A DNA stretch of 64,000 bases, from positions 124,001 to 188,000 of the forward strand of contig JBCCGL010000004.1 in NCBI GenBank assembly GCA_039029275.1. The letters run 5' to 3'. Source of the stretch: JBCCGL01 sp039029275 (GTDB lineage Bacteria; Pseudomonadota; Gammaproteobacteria; JBCCGL01). The notes under the pieces were generated by a model, which searched no databases, was not told the DNA's origin, and saw nothing but the letters and a program-made list of their open reading frames with translations. Within the stretch, counting starts at the first letter, position 1. Every line of letters starts with the position of its first letter. Shown here in pieces: positions 18,310 through 27,312 of this stretch. Made by a program: the position numbers and the translations under genes.

Positions 18310-19382
18310 CAGGCTGTCTGTTCGATTGTAGGTAGGGCGTTAACCATCTGACGCCATTCCGGCAATTCAGCGAGCCCGGGTTTGCGCTCTCCGAATATGT
18401 AAGCGATCACCTCACCGTCGACATCGAATAATTCAAGTGAAGTCACATCGCCGTCGACGGTTGGTTTGCGAACGACCCATGCGCTATCGATTGCATCATC
18501 GCGCAGGTGCAGGTTGAAACGTTCATCGAGCACGTTGAACCAGGGGCCAACCCTTTTCAGTTTGCACACAGGTCCGGTGTGAATTTGGATCATGCCCTTA
18601 TTGCCGACAAAAATCATAATGCTCTGACACGCATCGGCAAGACTTTGCATGAATTCTTCGAACAATTCAGGATCGGTTTGGCGCGCAAATTCACTGCCGC
18701 CCAACCGCAGGGCCTGGGTGCGCGACAACTTGTATCGGTTTTGCAGATCGAAAAAATCGTGTGTGTCTTGCAAACCACGCCACTCCGAGCGAAACGCCTC
18801 CACGTCGACCTCGCTATCCGCGATCTCAACTTCAGCGGTCGGCTTTGCCGTCACCTCAATATCAGTGGATTGGTTGTCACTGATGTACTGCTCAACAATC
18901 TCTTTATAAACGGCGAAATCGCTTCCGTCGGTCAGGTAAATCTTGTGAATAGCGGCACCCGACGCGTTAAAAAACTGAAGACTGTGTCGCTCGCCGCTTT
19001 TGGTGTCTTCAGTCACCGAAAACGCATGGTGCCACTGACTCAGAAAAATCCGCAGATCAATTTCCTTATCGAGCACTAACCCCATCTTACCCATGATGCG
19101 CACATTGTTATAAACGCCGATTTTCTCGTGTACCGCGTTATCGTTCCGCGTGAGAGCCATGACCTCGCCAATTGTGGCAACGGATTTGATCAACGTACCC
19201 CAATCACCACGCAAACGCGTGACACCGTCTCCACACCGCGTTGCGATCAACTCAGCCTCACTGACGCCTAATGCCTGCGCCGCATCCCGAATTCGCACTT
19301 TTGGGTTATCGTCTCGAAACGATTGCCAGACTTCAGCAAGGTTTCCCGAAGATGGCATTTGCTGATTAGCAGTTAACGACAT
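18309..19382 (-). CDS. hmuS: Haemin-degrading factor HmuS/HemS
   Basis: Cytoplasmic haem-handling protein of the HemS/ShuS/ChuS family, which binds imported haem and opens or passes on the ring. The two homologous halves are visible: VMALTRNDNAVHEKIGVY with NVRIMGKMGLVLD in the first, and the IMIFVGNKGMIQIHTGPV repeat in the second. The ATG at 19382 has GGAG 8 bases upstream; an in-frame start 20 codons earlier lacks one. The length, 357 residues, is usual. Confidence 0.94.
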   Translation of the reverse strand: MSLTANQQMPSSGNLAEVWQSFRDDNPKVRIRDAAQALGVSEAELIATRCGDGVTRLRGDWGTLIKSVATIGEVMALTRNDNAVHEKIGVYNNVRIMGKMGLVLDKEIDLRIFLSQWHHAFSVTEDTKSGERHSLQFFNASGAAIHKIYLTDGSDFAVYKEIVEQYISDNQSTDIEVTAKPTAEVEIADSEVDVEAFRSEWRGLQDTHDFFDLQNRYKLSRTQALRLGGSEFARQTDPELFEEFMQSLADACQSIMIFVGNKGMIQIHTGPVCKLKRVGPWFNVLDERFNLHLRDDAIDSAWVVRKPTVDGDVTSLELFDVDGEVIAYIFGERKPGLAELPEWRQMVNALPTIEQTA

Positions 19383-19468
19383 GATATCAACTCCACAGTT
19401 AATCAGTATTTGGCGACCCCAAAGCGCGTTCGCCTGAATCACGCTTTGGGTTGCCGGTTAAAACAGAA

Positions 19469-20623
19469 TCACTCCAGTTCTGTGTATCTAATGGTGTAGT
19501 TGCCACTGGTTCCAGTTGTCGGGTCGTAGTAGCTGAGTATTTGCAGTTTATACTGCGCATCACCTGTGTCGATAGCATATACGCGATAGTTTGACCACAG
19601 TCTGCGTTGGCTTTGCAGGTTGTAGGCGTACCAATCGTCAAACACACTGGATGTCGCGTCCGCTCCCCAGGCGATGAATGTGTCAGTCGGATTCCCTTGA
19701 ACAAAGCTGTCTGCACCTGCCTGATCAAGCGGCCCGAAACTCACGCCTGATGTACCTTCACCGTATACGCCCCCATTGGTCCAGATGTTCCATCCGCGAC
19801 CGTCGGCGGTCACTTCAACCAACAAATCCCAGGTTGCCGCCGCCGTTGTGCAATCAACTTCAAGTGCAGTGTCGATGTCGTAACAGAGCTGACCACCTGC
19901 GGCACCAATCGCGGCTGTCCACTGTGTTGCCGTGGTAGCAAATCCAGCATCGGCTACGCCTTGAATGTACAAATCGAGCGTGATGCCGCGGTTGGGTTGA
20001 TCGATCGCGGTGACGTTAAATTTGGCGTAGCTGTCCCCATTCGCACCCCGGATCAGGTTCCATACATCCGGGTTTGGCAACACTGAGAATGACGACGACT
20101 CGTATAACCACCAGCTGTCACTGGTGCCATCGCCAATGATATTCGTTGCAAATGTGTCGGTGGTGAACGTCAGGCTGCTGAAGTCGGTAACGTCGTTTAT
20201 GGCATTAAGCTCGGAATCCGGCGACGCGTTGGTGAATACGGAAACGTTGGGTGAGCCGTCTGAGTTGTAAAAGTCGTCCTGCGAATCCGCAATGGCTCCA
20301 GTAACAACACCGGGACCAGCATCACCGCCATTTAACGCAAGCGCGGTCCGGCGAAGCGAAATATGCCAGTCTGTTGAAGCGGCTGCATCGGCCGTGGAGA
20401 GGTCAACCGTTTCGCCAGTATCGAGATTAAAGTACGCAAAATCGGTAAAGCTTGTTGCGTCAATCGTGCGTTCGGTAAATCCGGATTCATCGCCGGTGTC
20501 TCCATCCTCATCGCTGTCGCTGTTGCTGCTCGATCCGCCGCCGCAGGCGATCAGCATCGAAGACATCATCAGAGGCAAAACAAGTCGTGCAAATCCAGTT
20601 GTGTCAGGTTTAACGAAAATCAT
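19469..20623 (-). CDS. HmuY-family haem-binding lipoprotein with a repeated domain
   Basis: Predicted secreted lipoprotein: signal peptide with lipobox SMLIACGGG, then an acidic Ser/Asp linker. The first domain opens with YFNLDTGETVDL, STDWHISLRR and LNGG, the pattern of HmuY, a haem-binding protein first known from Porphyromonas. A second similar unit starts near CYDIDTALEVDC with ATWDLLVEV and WTNGG, and ends with the usual KLQILSYYDP and SGNYTIRY. The ATG at 20623 with AGGA upstream is preferred over longer in-frame starts that run into the receptor gene. It likely collects haem at the cell surface for the receptor. Confidence 0.85.
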   Translation of the reverse strand: MIFVKPDTTGFARLVLPLMMSSMLIACGGGSSSNSDSDEDGDTGDESGFTERTIDATSFTDFAYFNLDTGETVDLSTADAAASTDWHISLRRTALALNGGDAGPGVVTGAIADSQDDFYNSDGSPNVSVFTNASPDSELNAINDVTDFSSLTFTTDTFATNIIGDGTSDSWWLYESSSFSVLPNPDVWNLIRGANGDSYAKFNVTAIDQPNRGITLDLYIQGVADAGFATTATQWTAAIGAAGGQLCYDIDTALEVDCTTAAATWDLLVEVTADGRGWNIWTNGGVYGEGTSGVSFGPLDQAGADSFVQGNPTDTFIAWGADATSSVFDDWYAYNLQSQRRLWSNYRVYAIDTGDAQYKLQILSYYDPTTGTSGNYTIRYTELE

Positions 20624-20657
20624 TTTTAATATTCCTGTTTTTGTAGTCTTTGGAGTT

Positions 20658-22697
20658 TTAACGGAAAAAACGCACGCCCACGTAAACAAAACGACCCTCA
20701 TCAGGTCTGTTGTCAGTGCCGTCAAAACGGGTGCGGTGTTTATTGCCGATATTGTCGATGCCGGCGAACACGCTTAGGCCGTCATCAATCAATTTGTTTA
20801 TTTTGATATCCCAGGTTTCCCACGAGGGTGATTCGATCGTGTTGTCGACATCGATAAATTCCTCGCTCTGGTGTCTACCAAGCAAAGTGATGTCCAAATC
20901 CCAGGGCGCATGTTGATAGCGAAGCTCTGTTTTCAGTTGATGCTCCGGACGATCGGGCAGCGTGTTGCCGGTATCTTTGTCTTCAGCATCGAGATAGGTG
21001 TAGGCGAGGTTGTAGCGCCACTGATTATTCAATTGTTGTCCGTAACTGAGCTCGAGTCCCTGCGTCCGTGCCCGCGCGATGTTGACGTACTCGAACAACT
21101 GAACACCCGGAACATTCTGAACAGCCGCCACGTCGGTTTCAATTAAGTCGTCAATGTCATTGTAAAAAAGATTGATGTCGAAGCGATAAGAAGGGCCGAT
21201 CACCTCAGTGCCGAGTTGGATGCTCAATGATTCTTCGGGCTGGAGATCGGGGTTGCCAAGCACCATATAGCCGAGGTGTGAATGATCAAAAATAAAGAAA
21301 CGCTCTTTGAGGTTTGGAACGCGATAACCACTTCCAACCGCTGCACGGACGCGTGTTTGAGCACTGCCGATCCAGCCCGGTGAGTACAGCAGGCTCACTT
21401 TTGGTGCGACGTGACTGCCGAAGTCAGAATCATCCTGCGCACGCGCGCCAAGGACAATCTCGGTTCGATCACCAATGAAAATATCATCCTGCAAATAAAC
21501 TTCGAGGTTGTCGCGCTCCGCGTCACTCTGTATTTCCTGCGTCTCGAGAACAACCGCACCGTCAAGTCGCCGCTGAAACTGGTCAAGTGACTCGTCGAAG
21601 TAGACTATCCCACTCGTCACGATTTGGTTGTCGCCAACAGGTTTGTCCCACTGTAATTCTATCTTTGCCGTATCGATGTCCGCCTCACGGCTTTGATCAA
21701 CCGCAGTGGTTGCAATTACATCCTGCTCAGTGTCGTCCTCAAAAGTTTCGAACATCGCATAAGCGCTGATGCGCGAGTCATCCTGTAAGGTGCGGTTCCC
21801 GCCAACTGTTAGACTATTTCTCACAGCCAGCTCATTCTTATGCCGACGAATCTCGCCATCCGGTGTACCCGGCGCCAGCGTCGCGATGCGATTCTGTATA
21901 TCTTCTCGATAGAATCGTGGCGACAAGAAAACTTCGCTTTGCTCATCAGGCCGATAGCTAAGACGGGCGGTTAGATTGGTCTTACTCCCCTCATCCCCCT
22001 GTGTCGCAAAGGTTGATGAATCCAGATCATAGCCGTCGCTGTCGCGGACATCGCCCGTTAACAGCACCGACCATTTGTCCTTTTGCAGTGAGAAATTGCC
22101 ACCAATGTGCCGGGCAGCGACTGCATCTGCATCGTCGCGGTCATCATCACCCCAGCTGCCACCGTCAACGGTCACTGACCAAGCAACAGGCTTTTCTGAC
22201 TTGCGCGTTATGACGTTAACAACACCACCCATTGCCGAGCTGCCGTAGAGTGCCGATGACGCACCCTTGACGATCTCGATACGTTCAATTTCTGCCGTGG
22301 AAATCTGGGTCAGATCAACGGTGGATCCGGTACTCGCCGAAATTGGTTCACCGTCGATCAAAACGAGAACGCGATCAGCATCGAGCCCTTGCAGCCAAAC
22401 ACTGTAACCGCTTTTGCCATGGATTCTTTTAAGGTAAAGCCCCGGAACAGATTTGAGTGCCTCGTACAAATCGCGCGCGTGTGTGCGTTCAATTTGTTCT
22501 CGGTTTACCACCTCGGTGCGCACCGGAACGTCGATCAGTGCCTTTTCGGTCCGAGTGGCAGTGACGACCACTTCATTTAGCTGATAGAGCTCTTGCGCAT
22601 TCGCGGTAATTGACAAACACAGGAATGGCGCAGTTAGCGCGCTGGTCTTCATTGCACGCAAACGCGCACACCTGAGTTTGTAACGGGTATTACACAT
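20658..22697 (-). CDS. TonB-dependent haemin receptor
   Basis: Outer-membrane barrel that imports haem with energy from TonB. The TonB box region (LNEVVVTATRTEKALID), plug domain with VLIDGEPIS and IEIVKGASSALYGSSAMGG, and C-terminal barrel strands ending in VYVGVRFFR are clear. The length fits the family. The ATG at 22697 gives a long basic N-region; the ATG 15 codons later gives a more standard signal peptide ending TANAQ. No tonB, exbB or exbD lies in the window. It sits between hemP and the HmuY lipoprotein gene. Confidence 0.94.
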   Translation of the reverse strand: MCNTRYKLRCARLRAMKTSALTAPFLCLSITANAQELYQLNEVVVTATRTEKALIDVPVRTEVVNREQIERTHARDLYEALKSVPGLYLKRIHGKSGYSVWLQGLDADRVLVLIDGEPISASTGSTVDLTQISTAEIERIEIVKGASSALYGSSAMGGVVNVITRKSEKPVAWSVTVDGGSWGDDDRDDADAVAARHIGGNFSLQKDKWSVLLTGDVRDSDGYDLDSSTFATQGDEGSKTNLTARLSYRPDEQSEVFLSPRFYREDIQNRIATLAPGTPDGEIRRHKNELAVRNSLTVGGNRTLQDDSRISAYAMFETFEDDTEQDVIATTAVDQSREADIDTAKIELQWDKPVGDNQIVTSGIVYFDESLDQFQRRLDGAVVLETQEIQSDAERDNLEVYLQDDIFIGDRTEIVLGARAQDDSDFGSHVAPKVSLLYSPGWIGSAQTRVRAAVGSGYRVPNLKERFFIFDHSHLGYMVLGNPDLQPEESLSIQLGTEVIGPSYRFDINLFYNDIDDLIETDVAAVQNVPGVQLFEYVNIARARTQGLELSYGQQLNNQWRYNLAYTYLDAEDKDTGNTLPDRPEHQLKTELRYQHAPWDLDITLLGRHQSEEFIDVDNTIESPSWETWDIKINKLIDDGLSVFAGIDNIGNKHRTRFDGTDNRPDEGRFVYVGVRFFR

Positions 22698-22793
22698 GGC
22701 ACACCGAATCTTGAATCAGTCAATCCGTTCTCACTGCCTAACGCCTTCGCGCCAGGTGGCTAGTGTGCGCCGAATTGACCGGCGCTACTGGAG

Positions 22794-22988
22794 CTATTTG
22801 GTCAAGATGAGTTTATTTTGGCGAGTAATGCGAAGTCTATACTCCGCACCGGCGTGCTCGATTACCAGGTGCTTCGAGACCCCTTCGAACAATTCCTCTG
22901 TACTAATACGCTTCAAGGACTCAGTTTCAACACAGTGCTGTGCATTGGATACTGAGCTACGTGGGTTTAGTGCAAGTTGATTTCTCAC
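22794..22988 (-). CDS. hemP: Haemin uptake protein HemP
   Basis: A 64-residue protein with the complete HemP signature near its C-terminus: STEELFEG, then LVIEHAGAEYRLRITRQ and KLILTK. HemP is encoded upstream of haem receptors in many proteobacteria, and in Burkholderia it activates receptor expression. The GTG at 22988 has AGAGGT 6-7 bases upstream and gives the usual family length; ATG at 23024 is possible but has poor spacing. It is the first gene of the haem operon. Confidence 0.88.
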   Translation of the reverse strand: MRNQLALNPRSSVSNAQHCVETESLKRISTEELFEGVSKHLVIEHAGAEYRLRITRQNKLILTK

Positions 22989-23042
22989 GATACGACCTCT
23001 TTGACAGTTAAACCTGACAGTCATCCTACTTGTAACAGTGAT

Positions 23043-23061
23043 GATAATGATAACGATTATC
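23043..23061 (-). promoter_or_regulatory. Fur box of the haem operon
   Basis: The sequence GATAATGATAACGATTATC matches the classical 19-base Fur consensus at 17 positions. It lies about 55 bases upstream of the hemP GTG. Iron-bound Fur should shut off the operon, as in other haem uptake loci. Confidence 0.92.
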
Positions 23062-23076
23062 ATTTATCAAATGCAA
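23047..23076 (-). promoter_or_regulatory. Predicted sigma-70 promoter of the haem operon
   Basis: On the minus strand, TTGCAT (23076-23071) and TATCAT (23052-23047) are separated by 18 bases. The -10 element lies inside the Fur box, so Fur binding would block polymerase directly. Confidence 0.6.
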
Positions 23077-23205
23077 CTTATTTTTAGAACTTTTTTAGTC
23101 GATTGCCAAGTACTTTAACTATCTGTCATTCTCGTAACGGTGAAATCCCGCTTATCAATGTCGCGTTAGTCTCTGAATTTCCAGAAATTTTGCGAAAACA
23201 CAGCG

Positions 23206-24084
23206 CTAGCTTCGCGCGTTTTCAAGAGCCGATATCCTTGCTTCCAAAGGCGGGTGACTGGAGAAAAACGCCTGCATTTTTCCGGCGTTGATCGCTAAAG
23301 CCGCCATTTCATCCGGCATGGGAGGTGCATCGTGCGCCTGCTGCAAGCGCTTCAGCGCGTTAATCATATTTGCGCGACCCGCGAGTCGCGCCCCTGCCGC
23401 ATCAGCGCGAAACTCGCGCCAACGCGAAAACCACATCACGATCATCATCGCCAGAATCCCGAAAACGAATTCGGCGATCATTGAAACAATCCAGAAGGCC
23501 GGCCCGTGGCCACGCTCAACCTTGAACACAAGTCTGTCCACCAGATGACCCACAATTCGGGAGAGGAAAATGACAAACGTGTTGACCACGCCCTGAATCA
23601 GCGCGAGCGTCACCATATCGCCATTGACCACATGCCCCACCTCGTGCCCAAGGACAGCCTCGACCTCGCCTTTTCCCATCGATCGCAGCAACCCTGTACT
23701 GACCGCGACCAGCGCATCGTTCCTGTTCCATCCGGTTGCGAACGCATTTGGTGAGGGGTGATCGAAAATTCCTACTTCCGGCATTTTGATGCCCGCGTCC
23801 TCGGCCTGTTTCTTTACCGTTTCGAATATCCAGCGTTGGGTGGCATCTCTGGGCTGCTCGATCACGCGCACGCGCATGCCGCGCTTGGCCATCGTTTTCG
23901 ACAACAAAAGAGAGATCAGCGAACCCGCAAATCCAATGATGGCGGAATACACAATCAATGCGTTGAGATCCAGCGAAACGCCGTTTTCCTGTAACAACCC
24001 CTCGAAGCCGAGCAGACGAAACGTCAGGCTTATCAGCGCGATAATGGCGAGGTTGGTCCCGAGAAAAAGTCCGATACGAAGCAT
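23206..24084 (-). CDS. htpX: Protease HtpX homologue
   Basis: Inner-membrane zinc metalloprotease that degrades misfolded membrane proteins. The catalytic HEVGH motif is intact, with third-ligand region REFRADAAGARL. There are two N-terminal and two further membrane helices, and SSHPPLEARISAL at the end is typical. ATG at 24084 has GGAG 8 bases upstream and starts at MLRIGLFLGTNLA as in E. coli; the extension upstream is rejected. A single-gene unit is likely. Confidence 0.95.
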   Translation of the reverse strand: MLRIGLFLGTNLAIIALISLTFRLLGFEGLLQENGVSLDLNALIVYSAIIGFAGSLISLLLSKTMAKRGMRVRVIEQPRDATQRWIFETVKKQAEDAGIKMPEVGIFDHPSPNAFATGWNRNDALVAVSTGLLRSMGKGEVEAVLGHEVGHVVNGDMVTLALIQGVVNTFVIFLSRIVGHLVDRLVFKVERGHGPAFWIVSMIAEFVFGILAMMIVMWFSRWREFRADAAGARLAGRANMINALKRLQQAHDAPPMPDEMAALAINAGKMQAFFSSHPPLEARISALENARS

Positions 24085-24345
24085 GGCGCGCTCCAAATGA
24101 AGTGTTGGGTGTTGTCCAGTCGAACAATTAAATAAGTACGTCAACACCCGAATTCAATGCTTCGAGCCGTGGCCTCAGGACGCTTAAGATTGAATGAGTT
24201 TGGGACAGCTACCTCGGGGAACAGTCGATGGTGGTAAAACTTAATTGAGTCCTGACTTGATGCGAAGAGCAAAACATTTGAATACGCCACACCCGCGCCC
24301 ATCAGTGATGCGCAACGCGTTCACACGCCGCGACGATTGGTGTAT

Positions 24346-25287
24346 CTAAAACGGCGCGAAATCGTCGCTGATTTCCGTTGGCACCGTCCATCGATGCTTT
24401 GCATCGACAAGGCGCTCTTCGTCAGTGAAACGCGGGATCTGCATCCGATCACCGTACAACCAGAGCACGAGATTGGCGCGCGAGCCGCTGGTAATAGGTT
24501 GCGCCGCGTGCGGAACGCTGCCCCGATGAATCATTGCAACCCCGGGCTTGAAAACAGTGCGCTTGACCTGTCCTGAATCCGTGTTGATGAAATCCACTTC
24601 CGAACCGGTGAATGCCTCGTCTGGCAAATTCATGTTGATGTTCAACGTCGCCGCGGATGCATCGGTATGCGGTCGCAGTGACGCATCCGTATCGGCCTGA
24701 TAGTGAATGGAGAATCCGAAAGTCTGGGTGTCATAACCGAACACCTCGGGGAACAGCAGGCGCGCGATCGGGCGCATATACGTGTCCAGTAGTTGCTGGT
24801 AAAACGCCTGGAACCCGGGCGCCGCCAGATAACCCTCGGAGCGCACATCTAGCATGGCACCACCGCGATTCAATGCGATGCCGTAGGGCGGGCGCAGAGG
24901 AATACCCGCATCCGCCGCGCTATCAAAGTAGTTGCGTAAGCTCGCGATCTTTTCCGGGTCGAAGAACTGACAGGAATAAACGCCAGGCACTTCTTCATGC
25001 CACAGGGCGCGCACGGCCGCTTCTTTGCTCGGATCCAACCATGCATCAGCAACAGCTTCACGCAGGTGTTGATCCAAACACGTTTCATTTATTTCGGGCA
25101 GATCGCTTTGCGATTGCTCCTCCCATTCACGCCACGCGTCGCGCAGCAATCCGCGATGTGTATCCCAAAATTGTTGCACCGAGAGATCGCGCTGAAGCAT
25201 CGCGTCGCGTGACGGCATTGGCAATGCGCGTGCGCGCTGCAGCTGACTGTTCGACGCACTGGCTTGAAGTGTGACTGAATTGTTCAT
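24346..25287 (-). CDS. 2OG-Fe(II) oxygenase (prolyl 4-hydroxylase-like)
   Basis: A 313-residue protein with a C-terminal double-stranded beta-helix oxygenase domain. The iron ligands are H and D in LRPHTDASAATLN and the distal histidine in the IHRGSVPHAAQPI region. The 2OG-binding arginine is in SGSRANLVLW. The N-terminal 100 residues, rich in Trp, Glu and Arg (FWDTHRGLLRDAWREWEEQ), are not recognised. The substrate is unknown; the domain resembles enzymes that hydroxylate proline residues or free small molecules. It is followed by the SDR and MDR genes on the same strand but about 80 bases separate it from the SDR upstream. Confidence 0.75.
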   Translation of the reverse strand: MNNSVTLQASASNSQLQRARALPMPSRDAMLQRDLSVQQFWDTHRGLLRDAWREWEEQSQSDLPEINETCLDQHLREAVADAWLDPSKEAAVRALWHEEVPGVYSCQFFDPEKIASLRNYFDSAADAGIPLRPPYGIALNRGGAMLDVRSEGYLAAPGFQAFYQQLLDTYMRPIARLLFPEVFGYDTQTFGFSIHYQADTDASLRPHTDASAATLNINMNLPDEAFTGSEVDFINTDSGQVKRTVFKPGVAMIHRGSVPHAAQPITSGSRANLVLWLYGDRMQIPRFTDEERLVDAKHRWTVPTEISDDFAPF

Positions 25288-25368
25288 CTGTGTTCTCTTA
25301 AACGCAGCAGAGTTACTGCCGTGAGGGCCAACCCACCGCGTTAATCCTGTAAATTGCGAAGTGTGGAT

Positions 25369-26178
25369 TTATTTAAGTTTCTCGAGCAGCGATTCCATCT
25401 CACGGCATAAGGCTGCGTTTTTATTAGGGTCGAGTGCGTCCGGATGGGGCGAAGCAAAATCACCTGCGTCGTTGTCAAAATACTGACCGGACGCTTGCGC
25501 GAATTCCTCGGACAGCGCGGCCCGCACAAGAATGCCGGCACCGATGCCGATGTCGTTGCCCGGCATGCCGAATCCCTCTTTCACCATTTTTGTGGCAAGC
25601 AGGGACCCTGGATTCACCGCAACGATGAGCGGCGCCGCGTCGCCGAGCGTATCGGCCAGATGGCGCGTCCACATGGTGATAGCCAATTTGCTTTGGCCGT
25701 ATGCTTCGAACTCGTTATCAAGTTTAATCTTGCCGCTGAGCGCCTCGTAATCGACCGAGGACTGCGCCGCTGACGACAGGTTTACCACGCGCGAATCGCG
25801 GCCCATAACCGGCAGCAAGCGCTGCGTGAGCAGGTATGGCGCGAGCGTGTTCACGACAAAGCGCACGTCGAGATCATCGTCGGTGATCGGGTGCGGCGTG
25901 CGAAATATGCCGGCGTTGTTGATCAGCACATCGAGAGAGGCGTGTTTGTCGCGCACGCTGTTCGCCAGGGCAGCAACATCGCGCATGCGCGAAAGATCGG
26001 CGAGGTAGGTCTCGATTACTGCACCCGGCGCCTGATCGGCAACGGTTCGTTCGGCGGCGGCCAACTTTTCCGCGTTGCGTCCGTGCATCAGGAGCGTGTG
26101 TCCTTTTTGCGCCAGAATCTTTGCCGTTTCCAGGCCGATGCCGTCGGTGGCGCCTGTAATGAGAATGGTTTTGTTCAT
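25369..26178 (-). CDS. SDR family oxidoreductase
   Basis: Short-chain dehydrogenase/reductase of 269 residues. The cofactor motif is TGATDGIG, with NNAGIF, a catalytic serine in VNLSSAAQ and YGQSKLA as the active-site Tyr-Lys pair. It is closest in style to the retinol dehydrogenase/WW-domain oxidoreductase group (AYGQSKLAITMW). It is probably co-transcribed with the MDR reductase gene upstream, with a 36-base gap. The substrate is unknown. Confidence 0.86.
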   Translation of the reverse strand: MNKTILITGATDGIGLETAKILAQKGHTLLMHGRNAEKLAAAERTVADQAPGAVIETYLADLSRMRDVAALANSVRDKHASLDVLINNAGIFRTPHPITDDDLDVRFVVNTLAPYLLTQRLLPVMGRDSRVVNLSSAAQSSVDYEALSGKIKLDNEFEAYGQSKLAITMWTRHLADTLGDAAPLIVAVNPGSLLATKMVKEGFGMPGNDIGIGAGILVRAALSEEFAQASGQYFDNDAGDFASPHPDALDPNKNAALCREMESLLEKLK

Positions 26179-26214
26179 GCTGTCGCTCCAGATTTCGGGT
26201 GGGCTGTCATACGC

Positions 26215-27207
26215 TCACGCGCTGATGTCGATAACCACTTTACCAAGCGCTTGCCCACTCTCCAGACGGGCATGCGCCTGTGCCGCCTCAGCCAGACTGT
26301 GGTGCTGATCATCCAGCACCGGGCGCAGACCACCCGCGTCAACAATCGTTGCCAGCTCTGAGAGAATGCGACCGTGCTCAGCGCGGCCGTGATTGTGAAT
26401 CATCGGAATCAGCATGAACACGACGTGCAGTGACAGGCCCTTGAAATGGGCGACCGAGAGATCGAGTTCAACCAATGACACGGTCGACGCCACCTGACCA
26501 TTGAGCGCCGCCGCCTCAAATGAATTGGCCATGTTGGCGCCGCCGACGGAATCGAACACCAGATCGAAACCTGCACCAGCGGTGTGCTTTTCGACATAGT
26601 CTGCCACGGCTTCGGTCTGGTAATTGATGCCGGTTGCACCCAGCGCCTCAATCAGGGCAAGTTGCGGCTCGCCGCCGCCGGTTGAGAATACGTTGGCCCC
26701 AAAGTGGCGTGCCAGCTGCAGCGCGACGTGCCCAACGCCGCCGGATCCGCCATGCACAAGGACATTTCGCTCAGGCGCGATGCCTGCGCGTGTTAAGCCT
26801 TCATAAGCCGTGATGCCAACCAGGGGCAGCGCGGCGGCCTCGCGCATGCCAATCGTTTTGGGTTTGTGCGCGATCAACTGCGCGTCAGCGACCATATACT
26901 CGGCCAGTGACCCCGCAAGATCGAGAAGTCCCCCGGCGCAGCCAAAGACTTCGTCTCCCACTGCGAAACCCGCGACGTCGGCCCCAAGCGCTTCGATTGT
27001 GCCGGCGAAATCCATTCCCAATACGGCGGGTGGCTCGGGTGATAACGGCAGATCGCGCCCCATCTGGCGGATCATGGTGTCTACCGTGTTGACGCTGCAG
27101 GCAGCGATTCGAACTAACACCTGCCCGGCCTGCGGTTCGGGAGTCGGAATGTCCTGAAGCTCGAGCACATCGGGGCTGCCAAATGATTTAATAACGCTGG
27201 CTTGCAT
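26215..27207 (-). CDS. Zinc-type alcohol dehydrogenase-like quinone oxidoreductase (MDR)
   Basis: Medium-chain reductase of 330 residues. The GroES-like N-terminal domain (VLVRIAACSVNTVD, VLGMDFAGTIEALG) is followed by the Rossmann nucleotide-binding motif HGGSGGVGHVALQLA. No zinc-binding cysteines are visible, so it is of the NADPH:quinone reductase or enoyl reductase kind. It is transcribed divergently from the LysR gene at 27313, which probably controls it and the SDR gene. Confidence 0.87.
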   Translation of the reverse strand: MQASVIKSFGSPDVLELQDIPTPEPQAGQVLVRIAACSVNTVDTMIRQMGRDLPLSPEPPAVLGMDFAGTIEALGADVAGFAVGDEVFGCAGGLLDLAGSLAEYMVADAQLIAHKPKTIGMREAAALPLVGITAYEGLTRAGIAPERNVLVHGGSGGVGHVALQLARHFGANVFSTGGGEPQLALIEALGATGINYQTEAVADYVEKHTAGAGFDLVFDSVGGANMANSFEAAALNGQVASTVSLVELDLSVAHFKGLSLHVVFMLIPMIHNHGRAEHGRILSELATIVDAGGLRPVLDDQHHSLAEAAQAHARLESGQALGKVVIDISA

Positions 27208-27248
27208 GGATTTGAACCGTTCTGAAATTACGATGCGTCTAATTTTAT

Positions 27249-27289
27249 TGATTCTTATTGTGTTTATAATTGGCTACATAAAAGAATCA
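27249..27289. promoter_or_regulatory. Inverted repeat in the MDR/LysR divergent promoter
   Basis: TGATTCTT (27249-27256) and AAGAATCA (27282-27289) form a perfect 8-base inverted repeat with a 25-base spacer. It is a candidate operator for the adjacent LysR protein, which usually binds its own divergent promoter. Confidence 0.4.
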
Positions 27290-27312
27290 GTTTCAACGAA
27301 ATCTATATAAAA

